DNA from: a virus
Length of the DNA stretch: 29,194 bases
Virus record (IMG/VR): IMGVR_UViG_3300018405_000051
Span: 1-29,194 of that record
Strand: one strand, 5' to 3'
Shown here: positions 20,835-27,982 of the stretch, one piece after another
Layout: each line of letters opens with the position of its first letter
Position numbering within the stretch: the stretch's first letter is position 1
Program-made: the position numbers and the translations under genes
The notes under the pieces: model-generated
Database searches by the model: none
What the model was told of the DNA's origin: nothing
The model's input: the letters and a program-made list of their open reading frames with translations, nothing else

Positions 20835-21296
20835 TTATTTACAAATTGAACTAAAAGCTCCTTGCTGAAGGAGGTTGTAATATTTATCCAGCTCATCATA
20901 AATTTCGCTGTACTTCTCTAAATTAAAATTAGGATAATCTTTTTTGAAATCTTCAAACGGTTTCAAGTTGTCTATGTAATCTATTTGTCTCAGTCTTATG
21001 ACCACCGTATCTTCCAATTCCTTATCCTTACAATGAGAGGCAAAACCTCTGCCCTGAGAAAGTATTTCATCATATTCCTCAACCTTTCCGTGTACTTCTC
21101 CTAACATCTTGATGATTTCTCCGAACTTTTGGTTTGAGTAAATTGTACTGTCTATGATAATCGTATCGTCAGACAATATATCAACCTCTCCTTCGTACCC
21201 ATAGAGTTTCTTACAATTATCTTCATTCAAGATAATACCGTCAAACCTACAATTTGATTCCCCTTTTATAAATTCAATCCTTGTTTTATTTTCCAT
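20835..21296 (-). CDS. Hypothetical protein, 153 aa
   Basis: Unrecognised 153-aa acidic protein. The N-terminal half looks beta-rich (TRIEFIKGESNCRFDGIILN, GEVDILSDDTIIIDSTIYSN). The C-terminal half is helical and Tyr/Asp-rich (LEKYSEIYDELDKYYNLLQQ), ending in SSICK. It sits 4 nt below the DUF3846-like gene and 8 nt above the next gene, in the same operon. The coiled C-terminus suggests self-association or partner binding, nothing more. Confidence 0.72.
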   Translation of the reverse strand: MENKTRIEFIKGESNCRFDGIILNEDNCKKLYGYEGEVDILSDDTIIIDSTIYSNQKFGEIIKMLGEVHGKVEEYDEILSQGRGFASHCKDKELEDTVVIRLRQIDYIDNLKPFEDFKKDYPNFNLEKYSEIYDELDKYYNLLQQGAFSSICK

Positions 21297-21300
21297 AATG

Positions 21301-21579
21301 TTACTTCATTTCGTTTTCTTTACAAATCAATACATCCCCTACGATATAATCAAATGGAGTCACGTATTTCCGATACAAAACAGTAGCTCTTTCGTTCAAT
21401 GGTAAATCCATTATCTTGCCTTCTTCATTTAGTACCATAATACGATTTTCAGTGTCATTTAAGTAAGCGACTTCAATATTTCCACTAACTACTTTTCTTA
21501 ACTCTTCCAGCTGAAAGTCTGTTCCGTTCTTCGGCTCTATGTCTAACACTTCACCATTTGTCTTATAAATCTTTGCCAT
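21301..21579 (-). CDS. DUF3846-like protein, 92 aa
   Basis: A 92-aa protein with the outline of DUF3846: MAKIYKTNGEVLDIEPKNGT, then FQLEELRKVVSGNIEVAYL, a strand with MVLNEEGKIMDLPLNERAT, and DYIVGDVLICKENEM at the end. This family is common in phages and plasmids and has no known biochemical role. It starts 11 nt below the 60-aa Cys-rich gene. All domain parts are present, so the protein is complete. Confidence 0.78.
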   Translation of the reverse strand: MAKIYKTNGEVLDIEPKNGTDFQLEELRKVVSGNIEVAYLNDTENRIMVLNEEGKIMDLPLNERATVLYRKYVTPFDYIVGDVLICKENEMK

Positions 21580-21590
21580 ACCAATTTAAT

Positions 21591-21773
21591 TTACGATTGT
21601 TTGTTACTGTTAACTTTGGGACATGTACTGGGCTTGCAAGCTCCTCCTGCATTTCCTTCCTTGGTACAAACGGCTCTCTGTATTCTGTTAGCATCTTTTG
21701 TCCATTTAAGGCTCGGACAGTCGTTTTGCTTTGCGTAGAAGGATTTGACCTTCTGTAACTCGTTCTTGTTCAT
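21591..21773 (-). CDS. Cys-containing small protein, 60 aa
   Basis: A 60-aa basic protein with four Cys (NDCPSL, AVCTKE, GACKP, TCPKV at about 19, 36, 46 and 51), which could form a small zinc site. It starts MNKNELQKVKSFYAKQNDCP. It overlaps the upstream protease-like gene by 4 nt (ATGA) and lies 11 nt above the DUF3846-like gene. I know no family. Operon placement and composition support coding. Confidence 0.68.
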   Translation of the reverse strand: MNKNELQKVKSFYAKQNDCPSLKWTKDANRIQRAVCTKEGNAGGACKPSTCPKVNSNKQS

Positions 21774-22261
21774 TGTTTCTCGGACTTTTGTTTGTTATAC
21801 AATATCGAATACACACTACCATAGAAGCCTACTTCAGAACAGATGCTAACAACGGTTTCTTGGTCATACTCCCCCAAAGCCATATACTCCTCTTTCGTTG
21901 GGTCTCGGCCAAGAACAAGCTCCATAGTGATATCAACGTACTTGTCTCCTACCTTATTCCAAGCGTGCTCTATTCCGAACGCTCCGCAGCAAGTCATCTT
22001 TCCTTCAACATATTTGACCTCTGGGTAGATATGAGCGAACATCGTTGCGTTACGGTAACATTCCTTGACCTTCGGATTGACAAACTTCTTTATTTCCTTT
22101 ATCTCGGTATCTGTAAACACCTCTGATAATCTTACAACCTCTATGGGCTTTGCGTCTTTTAGCATCTGACGGTAGAACTCCGCTTGTCTTCCTTCTTCTC
22201 CGATTAACTCGACAAAGGTACGGAGTTCTACAATCAGACTATTTTCTTTTGTTGCTATCAT
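21770..22261 (-). CDS. Cys/His/Asp papain-like fold protein, 163 aa
   Basis: A 163-aa protein in which KECYRNATMFAHIYPEVKYV (67-85), GIEHAWNKVGDKYVDITMEL (96-115) and the gap between them place C68, H99 and D110 as a possible catalytic triad, as in NlpC/P60, transglutaminase and related papain-like folds. The E-H-A-W-N ... Y-V-D-I-T pattern is typical of small phage proteins that join this fold. It might cleave or transfer amide bonds, but the activity is not proven. Its ATG overlaps the last base of the upstream gene's stop, and its TGA overlaps the next ATG. Confidence 0.62.
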   Translation of the reverse strand: MIATKENSLIVELRTFVELIGEEGRQAEFYRQMLKDAKPIEVVRLSEVFTDTEIKEIKKFVNPKVKECYRNATMFAHIYPEVKYVEGKMTCCGAFGIEHAWNKVGDKYVDITMELVLGRDPTKEEYMALGEYDQETVVSICSEVGFYGSVYSILYNKQKSEKQ

Positions 22262-23457
22262 TACTTTACAAGTCCAACTGGTATGTACTCTATTCCATAT
22301 CTCTTCAACATAGCAACTACGCTATCCCAATTACACGCTTTCTTATCACCTTCTGCGTTCTCAAAGAACTTATGGTCAGCGGTTACTCGGTAGCCTTTCA
22401 TAACAAGTTTTAATGCTTCCTTTTGAGCTTCGCTTGGTTTCTTGTTACCTCTCGCACTCTTAGAAGGTAAAGCAACGAACTCGTCAATTGTTAGTTCCTT
22501 CGGAGCTTCTTTTTCAACCTTACTATCTTTGGCTACCTTTTTGTTTGCTGCCTTCTTTGTGTCTTTCTTAGGCTCGGACTTCTTTGCAGAAGTCTTTGCC
22601 TTATCGGTGCGTTGTCCTTGCTTCTTATCGGCTGGATTAGTTCTCCAGTCAAACTTTCCTTCAGCATATTCCGTCCATATCCAAGTGGGGTGATTAGGGT
22701 GAACGTCACCCACTTTGCGGGCAGTTTTAGCTTCTTTCTCCTTAGGCTGTTCCTTTTTATCAGCCTTCTTAGCTTCTTTCTTTGTAGGTGCTTTCTCGGA
22801 TGCTTTGCTTGCATCTTCAAAATTCTTCAATCTAGAAACTATTATATTCCAAATATCTCCTTCAACAACGTCCTCCGCTTTGATATTCTTCAACTCGTCA
22901 AAATTATCCCAGTTGTTAAGGATATACGTTGCAAGTTCTTTTGCTTCCTTAGCAGCAGGTCTTTTACCTTTTGATAGGTTAGCCATCTTCACAGCTTTGT
23001 ACTCGTTCAACTTCAAGATACGCTCGTCCATTATAGGAGCATCGAAGTTTTCAACTACTGGTTTATTTTCTTCGGTCTTTTCACCCATGGTTATACCAGC
23101 CGCAAGTATTGACTTGCCCTTACCATACAAATTTTCTTTCTTTGTTGCCATATTCTTTGATTTATTTGATTGAGTTTTTACTTCTTGTTCGTTATTAACC
23201 TTGTTGCTACTTTCTACTTCATGAAGTCCAGCTTCTGTAAGTTCTCCATCAAAGTAGCTTTCTGCATTATAGGTTAGCAACATACCTTTCTTAGCAAGGC
23301 TTCCAGTTGTTGCCGATACGCTTCGTATAGATTTACCAGTTTCTCTCGCTACGTCCTGAAGAATGAACTCAACTCCTGAATCACCTACCTTCTTTGCGTT
23401 AGCTACTATTGCTACCAATACTTCTCTTTCGTTCTTTGTTAATTCTACTGCTTTCAT
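22261..23457 (-). CDS. Winged-helix protein with Lys-rich linkers and a Trp-rich module, 398 aa
   Basis: A 398-aa basic protein with a modular plan. Residues 1-82 look like a winged helix (LTKNEREVLVAIVANAKK, LQDVARETGKSIRSVSATTG, LAKKGMLLTY). Long Lys/Ala-rich linkers follow. At 248-272 is KVGDVHPNHPTWIWTEY with GKFDWR, repeated almost exactly in the next gene upstream. The end (about 330-398) has QKEALKLVMKGYRVTADHKF and NWDSVVAMLKRYGIEY. It is probably a DNA-binding architectural or regulatory protein. An internal ATG at residue 103 (MATKKENL) could start a second form. It is second after the promoter at 23833-23864. Confidence 0.75.
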   Translation of the reverse strand: MKAVELTKNEREVLVAIVANAKKVGDSGVEFILQDVARETGKSIRSVSATTGSLAKKGMLLTYNAESYFDGELTEAGLHEVESSNKVNNEQEVKTQSNKSKNMATKKENLYGKGKSILAAGITMGEKTEENKPVVENFDAPIMDERILKLNEYKAVKMANLSKGKRPAAKEAKELATYILNNWDNFDELKNIKAEDVVEGDIWNIIVSRLKNFEDASKASEKAPTKKEAKKADKKEQPKEKEAKTARKVGDVHPNHPTWIWTEYAEGKFDWRTNPADKKQGQRTDKAKTSAKKSEPKKDTKKAANKKVAKDSKVEKEAPKELTIDEFVALPSKSARGNKKPSEAQKEALKLVMKGYRVTADHKFFENAEGDKKACNWDSVVAMLKRYGIEYIPVGLVK

Positions 23458-23469
23458 GACTTTGATATT

Positions 23470-23793
23470 TTATTTATTAAATTTATTGTTAAAAGATTCT
23501 TGGAAAAGTTTATCATACTTCTTTTCTATATTTTTTACCAACCTGTCTGCGGACTTCTGTGAATATCCGAATTTGCTTTGTAACTTTCCGCATAAATCTC
23601 CAACATAAGACATTTTAGCATTCATGTTAGCTGATTTGATTCTGTCATCTAATAAAGAAATTATCATCTCTTCAGTTTCTTCTTCTGCTTTCTTAATAGC
23701 TCTCCAATCAAATTTACCTGGTTGGTACTCCATCCACATCCATTTACCATTTGAATGAATATCTCCTACTTTTCTTGAATTATTTGCTTTCAT
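23470..23793 (-). CDS. Trp-rich-module protein, 107 aa
   Basis: A 107-aa basic protein whose residues 8-31 (KVGDIHSNGKWMWMEY, then QPGKFDWR) repeat the module found in the 398-aa protein next to it. The remainder is helical (KKAEEETEEMIISLLDDRIK, then QKSADRLVKNIEKKYDKLF). The module is probably a small folded unit that binds a shared partner or DNA. It is the first gene after the promoter at 23833-23864, with a leader of about 35 nt. It ends 12 nt above the 398-aa gene. Confidence 0.75.
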   Translation of the reverse strand: MKANNSRKVGDIHSNGKWMWMEYQPGKFDWRAIKKAEEETEEMIISLLDDRIKSANMNAKMSYVGDLCGKLQSKFGYSQKSADRLVKNIEKKYDKLFQESFNNKFNK

Positions 23794-23832
23794 GACCTTT
23801 ATTTTTAATTGTTATTATTTTAATTACAGAAG

Positions 23833-23864
23833 TAAAGGTACTAACTTCTTGCTAAACGGCAAAA
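23833..23864 (-). promoter_or_regulatory. Bacteroidetes-type promoter (TTTTG-N19-TACCTTTA)
   Basis: TTTTG (23864-23860), 19 nt, TACCTTTA (23840-23833) on the minus strand, with a spacer starting CCGTTTAGCAAG. It opens a long operon beginning with the 107-aa gene and sits just below a terminator. Confidence 0.8.
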
Positions 23865-23942
23865 CTTTTTACCAATTATTTTTGGGGAATTTTTAATTTT
23901 GGTCAAGATTTAACTTTTCTTTAGCAAAATGAACAGAAAACC

Positions 23943-23979
23943 CAATAAAAAAAGCTCCGAACTTCACAGCCCAGAGCTT
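23943..23979 (-). terminator. Rho-independent terminator after the 84-aa gene
   Basis: Stem AAGCTC / GAGCTT (23979-23974 with 23957-23952), extended inward by G-U-containing pairs, followed by TTTTTTTA on the minus strand. It closes the radical SAM / glycosyltransferase transcript. Confidence 0.85.
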
Positions 23980-24019
23980 CAAAATACATAAACGTCTGAT
24001 AAGATAGTACTAATTAAAA

Positions 24020-24274
24020 TCAATCTTTGCTATACCAAAATTCATTTACGTCAATTTCTTTCTTAACAACTTCTTCAATATATACGTTCTTTTTGATTAC
24101 CCAAATCTTGTCTCCTACAAAGTGTCCACGAATAGGATGTTTGAGTATCACTCTATAGCTTTTGTTTGTTTCGGCAATAACTTCTACTGGAGTAGAATAA
24201 CGTCTGAAAGTACCGTCAAAATTTGGAACTCTAAAATAGTACGTTCCTTGTTTCGGTGTACTATAAATTCCCAT
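24020..24274 (-). CDS. Hypothetical beta-rich protein, 84 aa
   Basis: Unrecognised protein. I start it at the ATG at 24274 (MGIYSTPKQGTYYFRVPNFD), because the sequence before it (AAAATAAAATAGCTATG) is repeated exactly before the start of the upstream HExxH gene. An ATG eleven codons earlier overlaps that gene by 26 nt and lacks the leader. The protein is beta-rich and basic (TYYFRVPNF, RYSTPVEVIAE, SYRVILKHPIRG, KIWVIKKNVYIEE), perhaps a small barrel. It is the last gene before a strong terminator. Confidence 0.7.
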   Translation of the reverse strand: MGIYSTPKQGTYYFRVPNFDGTFRRYSTPVEVIAETNKSYRVILKHPIRGHFVGDKIWVIKKNVYIEEVVKKEIDVNEFWYSKD

Positions 24275-24281
24275 AGCTATT

Positions 24282-24626
24282 TTATTTTGCTGAATTAACT
24301 CTAACATGTTTAAACCATCTATATTGAAAAACTTTGCGAGCTTTCAAATATTCTAATTTTTTTTCATTATTATACGCCTCCTCCTCAAATGATACATCGT
24401 GATACGCTTCGGATTGTTTGTTATGGAATAATCTTATCAGAAGATACTCTACAACATACCAAAGATAAAATCCTATAACAAACATTTCCAACATCTGTAC
24501 GGTATGTATGTTCTCATGATTATACTCTTCGGGTGATATTGTATTTCCTTTTACAAATAGAACTCCGCAAAGGTTGATTATTTTATATCTACCAAAGGGA
24601 ATGATTTTGTTTTTAATTACTATCAT
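24282..24626 (-). CDS. Membrane-associated HExxH (metallopeptidase-like) protein, 114 aa
   Basis: A 114-aa protein with H37-E38-x2-H41 (YNHENIHTVQ) followed by a hydrophobic helix (about 46-66, LEMFVIGFYLWYVVEYLL) and then SEAYHDVSFEEEAYNNE (72-88). The later Glu residues could supply the third zinc ligand. The arrangement HExxH, membrane helix, EAY ... FE-EAY is one I recognise from Bacteroidetes proteins, but no substrate is known. It lies between the glycosyltransferase and a small beta protein, and starts with the leader AAAATAAAATAGCTATG. Its small size leaves no room for a large protease domain. Confidence 0.68.
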   Translation of the reverse strand: MIVIKNKIIPFGRYKIINLCGVLFVKGNTISPEEYNHENIHTVQMLEMFVIGFYLWYVVEYLLIRLFHNKQSEAYHDVSFEEEAYNNEKKLEYLKARKVFQYRWFKHVRVNSAK

Positions 24627-24691
24627 AGCTATTTTATTTTACTCCAATGAACTATTACATCAAGACTGACTTTGTCTTCAAAATCTCCTCC

Positions 24692-25456
24692 CTAATTTTT
24701 ATTATTTCGTTCCTTGATTGTTATAATATCAGGGAACGCTTCTTGCATCCTTCTGGTTTCACTATTCATAAACTCTACATTTCTGTAAGTAGAACAACCG
24801 CCCTTAGCATTTGAACCGTTTGTTTTGTCAAATGCAAACCTGTTTGTTAATTTTATATCATATCCTATTTTTCGGATTGCTATTCCAGTAGCGAAGTCTT
24901 CCTTGATAGGCCAATCTGACATAAATACCTCACTCTGTGAATAGTATTTCTTACAATTTAATCCCCAAATAGCAAAAAACCTTTTATTATATTCAATATC
25001 AGGCATACCTTCTCTGTTGAACGGACGAAAAGAAATACCTGATATACCTACATTACTCTCTGACAATGAATCCCAAAGCCAATTAAACATTTCAAATTGA
25101 AATTCTTTTATTTCCTCATCAGAGAAATTATCTTTGTTAAGCACTCTTGGAGTCTTGTATCCCAATTGTCTAATACCGAACGTTATATTATCGTCCATAA
25201 ATATTATCTTTTCTTTAGGAGCATTGTAAGCTAACCATTCTCTTACTTCTGCTAAATTCTTACAAGAAGAATCGTATTCGCTGATTTCTTTTAGCTTCCC
25301 TCCCCAGTTCTTCTCATGTAGATTTTTCTCTCCTGGATGACAAAACAAAGAAATATGTTTTAGCACTTCCGGATGTAACCTTTGCAGAGTTTTTTGAGCG
25401 TCAACTCTACCTCTTGTTGTTAAAGCAATGAATATGTCTTTATTTATTTTTCCCAT
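24692..25456 (-). CDS. GT-A glycosyltransferase, TET-associated (TAGT)-like
   Basis: A 254-aa protein resembling the phage TET-associated glycosyltransferases, which attach sugars to oxidised bases in DNA. It opens with a nucleotide-sugar-binding strand (IFIALTTRGRVDAQKTL, 8-24). A helix with R72 (AEVREWL) follows, then the DxD-like metal site IIFMDDNITFGIR (D88-D89, 84-96). Later come GISGISFRPF and a DFATGIAIRKIGYDIKL segment, the usual place of the acceptor-side acid and helix. It overlaps the radical SAM gene by 13 nt, so the two are translationally coupled. The TAG stop is followed by a further 20 open codons. A protein or small-molecule acceptor cannot be excluded. Confidence 0.7.
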   Translation of the reverse strand: MGKINKDIFIALTTRGRVDAQKTLQRLHPEVLKHISLFCHPGEKNLHEKNWGGKLKEISEYDSSCKNLAEVREWLAYNAPKEKIIFMDDNITFGIRQLGYKTPRVLNKDNFSDEEIKEFQFEMFNWLWDSLSESNVGISGISFRPFNREGMPDIEYNKRFFAIWGLNCKKYYSQSEVFMSDWPIKEDFATGIAIRKIGYDIKLTNRFAFDKTNGSNAKGGCSTYRNVEFMNSETRRMQEAFPDIITIKERNNKN

Positions 25457-26397
25457 GGTCTTTTAACAATATCAGATAATGATGCGTTTTCTTTAGAAAC
25501 TTTGACTGCTATATTTCTAACTTCTTTTGTTATAGAAGGTAATGTTTTCTTGCCTAACTTATCAGGAAGCAATCCTACACGCATGCTTACACTATTACAT
25601 ATATTACAAGGGAAAAATCCCCTGTCACCATTATACAACATTATTCTTGCTGCTTGGAATCTTTCATGATTCCAAAGTGAAATAATATCCATGTCATTTA
25701 TATTAGCAATAGGATATTGACCTCTGAAATCGTCACAACAAATAGAAACATTACCGTCCCAACGAAATGATAATTCTCTGAAAGGGACTGTGCATCTTTT
25801 ATCAGCATATCCTTCAGCAGGAGGAAAAGCAGCACCGCAATGATTCTTTAAGTTTCTAACATAACTTATTTTAACATCAACTATTGGAGGCAATACAAGT
25901 ATGTCAAACTTCTTGGTATGGGAAAACATTGGTATTCCTTTATCCATATATATTATTTCCTTCTTACCTTCAACTGCTTTTACAACTTTACTCCAGTCTC
26001 CTTTTTCTGAATAGTTATCAAGCAATAAATGATTTACTCCGCAATCTTCCAAAAGATTCACATAATCTAATATATCCTCCGATTCTACAATACCCTTGCC
26101 GTTAGATATTACATAAAATATATTATTTGGTAAATCTTTCCTGAATATGTCTACTATCTCAAATATATTTTCATTTAAAGTTGGTTCGCCATGCATAGCA
26201 AACACAATCTTCGAACTCCATTTTGCTTTCTTTATTTCAGAAGCAATACGCTTTGCTGTTTTAATACTCATAAACTTCCAAGGTCTGGTCCCCTTTTCTC
26301 TCATTCCTCTTAGACCGCAAAACTTACAACCTAAGTTACAACCTTCCGTCAACTCTATTTGTACCGTAAATGGAGCTTCTTGATTTTCTATTTTCAT
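25444..26397 (-). CDS. Radical SAM/SPASM enzyme
   Basis: A 317-aa radical SAM protein. The [4Fe-4S] cluster motif is C20-x3-C24-x2-C27 (EGCNLGCKFCGLRG), the GEP motif is HGEPTLNE (69-76), and IYMD / VLPP strands follow the barrel order. The C-terminal third is a SPASM-type domain with auxiliary cluster Cys at 187, 202, 220, 221, 264 and 267 (SFRWDGNVSICCDDF, FPCNICN). It would use SAM and iron-sulfur clusters to abstract hydrogen from a substrate. Coupling to the glycosyltransferase gene suggests both act on the same molecule; a modified DNA base is my preferred guess, a peptide or glycan is the alternative. Confidence 0.9.
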   Translation of the reverse strand: MKIENQEAPFTVQIELTEGCNLGCKFCGLRGMREKGTRPWKFMSIKTAKRIASEIKKAKWSSKIVFAMHGEPTLNENIFEIVDIFRKDLPNNIFYVISNGKGIVESEDILDYVNLLEDCGVNHLLLDNYSEKGDWSKVVKAVEGKKEIIYMDKGIPMFSHTKKFDILVLPPIVDVKISYVRNLKNHCGAAFPPAEGYADKRCTVPFRELSFRWDGNVSICCDDFRGQYPIANINDMDIISLWNHERFQAARIMLYNGDRGFFPCNICNSVSMRVGLLPDKLGKKTLPSITKEVRNIAVKVSKENASLSDIVKRPWEK

Positions 26398-26420
26398 AAT
26401 ATAATGCTTTTTACAATGTT

Positions 26421-27653
26421 TTATTTCTTTTTCTTATTACCTGTATAATATTCCTTATTTTTATTCTTGTACTCCCCAGCTTTCGTCTTGCTCGGTGGTA
26501 CTTTGTCTTTCCCTCTTCCCTTACCTCTTTCAATAGGCTCTTCTTCATCCTTAGCAGTAGGTCGGTTGCGTTCCGCTTCGGCATCGAAGCCTGCCTGCCT
26601 TGCTTCCATCTCTTGCTTTTGTTTTCTTAACTTTGAAAGGAATATATTCTTTACATTTTCAGCAGCACTATGTTCTTTGTCGGTCACATCCTCTGCTTTA
26701 ACATCCATTATTTCTCGTCCAGCGGTACGCTCTATCATACCAAAGTCATAAGCTGTATTGGACGGATATTGCATTTCAGCATCGTCATCGAAGTCTCCTG
26801 AGATGTCAACGAACTTAGCATAATAAGAGTTATGAAGTCCAGCAACTAATTTCTTGGGGTCATAGTTCATTCTTGCCGCTACACGTCCCAATATAATTTC
26901 CTTGAGATTGATTGTCTTTAGTATTTCCTTCTGGATATGATTTTGTATTGTTACCTCAATATTAATATCAACCGCTCCATTAACTGTCAATATGTCTCCT
27001 TCGGCTTCCTTGCGTATTTGCTCTAAAGTACGAAGCATTGCGTTGTAAGCATCTGTTGAATTAATAGCAACGTATCTTGATTTCATCTTAGAATACATCC
27101 AAGCAAGCTCCTCAAGTCTAGGTCTTTTGTTATACAATCTTACATCCGTTACTCTGTTGCGAAAATCCTCACGCTTTCTCTCAATCTCTACTATATGTTT
27201 CTTGAGGACATCCTTGACTTCGTTCTCCTGTACTATTATACCGTTATCCTCACCCATAATCTTTACAACTTCGGCAACGGTAAACATTCTTCCAAGCAAC
27301 TCAATAATATCTTCCTCAAAAGGACTTAATTTGTTTAGCAAGGCAACCTCTTTCTTCTCTCCTCCGTAACGTCCTGCACGTCCATAGGCCATTGCCTTAC
27401 AAGTCGTTATTTTAGCTCTCATCTGATTGTATTTCCTTTTCAATTCCATTATGTCTTCCTGTTCTTTGGGAGACAGATGTTCTATATACTTTTTCAATCT
27501 ATGAGGAAGCATAGCAATATTTATCTCATCGCCCTCGCTACTGAGATATATTGTATTGCGTATAATTGGATGTCTTTCCAAGGCAATCATTTTTATGTAT
27601 TCCTTTGGATTGACTACATCTTCTGGTATAGCTACCTTACTACTATTTTCCAT
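26421..27653 (-). CDS. Hypothetical large helical protein, 410 aa
   Basis: Unrecognised 410-aa protein. About 105-150 contain a possible helix-turn-helix (LSPFEEDIIELLGRMFTVAE, then VVKIMGEDN and VKDVLKKHIVEI). The middle is helical with WMYSKMKSRYVAINSTDAYN, and the C-terminal 80 residues are a charged, disordered Lys/Glu/Arg tail (RGKGRGKDKVPPSKTKAGEY). Such a layout fits a DNA-binding or packaging helper (for example a small terminase subunit), but the real terminase lies 16 kb away, so this is a guess. It starts 11 nt inside the end of the upstream gene. Confidence 0.72.
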   Translation of the reverse strand: MENSSKVAIPEDVVNPKEYIKMIALERHPIIRNTIYLSSEGDEINIAMLPHRLKKYIEHLSPKEQEDIMELKRKYNQMRAKITTCKAMAYGRAGRYGGEKKEVALLNKLSPFEEDIIELLGRMFTVAEVVKIMGEDNGIIVQENEVKDVLKKHIVEIERKREDFRNRVTDVRLYNKRPRLEELAWMYSKMKSRYVAINSTDAYNAMLRTLEQIRKEAEGDILTVNGAVDINIEVTIQNHIQKEILKTINLKEIILGRVAARMNYDPKKLVAGLHNSYYAKFVDISGDFDDDAEMQYPSNTAYDFGMIERTAGREIMDVKAEDVTDKEHSAAENVKNIFLSKLRKQKQEMEARQAGFDAEAERNRPTAKDEEEPIERGKGRGKDKVPPSKTKAGEYKNKNKEYYTGNKKKK

Positions 27654-27981
27654 TACTACTATTACGTTTACAAGTTATTACTTTCTCCTTTATATTTGCC
27701 TTTGTAGGTGAATCCTTTGCGGTTTTCTTTCTTTCACTATACTTTTTCATTATTCGCAAGCGTTCAACTCTTATCACGCAAATAGGATAATGTTCTTTTT
27801 GATTGGGATAATCGGATATCAACAATATCCTCAACGTTTTTATTTTCCTTACTTGGGATATGATTGAGTATCTTTGCCTTTGGGAATAGATAAATATGCG
27901 AAAAGACGTTGGGTCATCTTTTTTTACCTCAACGTCTTTATCCTTTTTTCTCAATTCCTTTTCAAGTTCTTTTGGGTTCAT
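27643..27981 (-). CDS. Hypothetical basic protein, 112 aa
   Basis: Unrecognised 112-aa Lys/Arg-rich protein. The N-terminal 25 residues are charged (LEKELRKKDKDVEVKKDD). The centre has three hydrophobic strands (FRIFIYSQRQRYSIISQ, LRILLISDYP, YPICVIRVERL). The C-terminus is again basic. It sits 1 nt below the 227-aa gene and overlaps the 410-aa gene by 11 nt. The high charge suggests nucleic-acid binding. The TAG stop is followed at once by a second TAG. Confidence 0.68.
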   Translation of the reverse strand: MNPKELEKELRKKDKDVEVKKDDPTSFRIFIYSQRQRYSIISQVRKIKTLRILLISDYPNQKEHYPICVIRVERLRIMKKYSERKKTAKDSPTKANIKEKVITCKRNSSNGK

Positions 27982-27982
27982 A

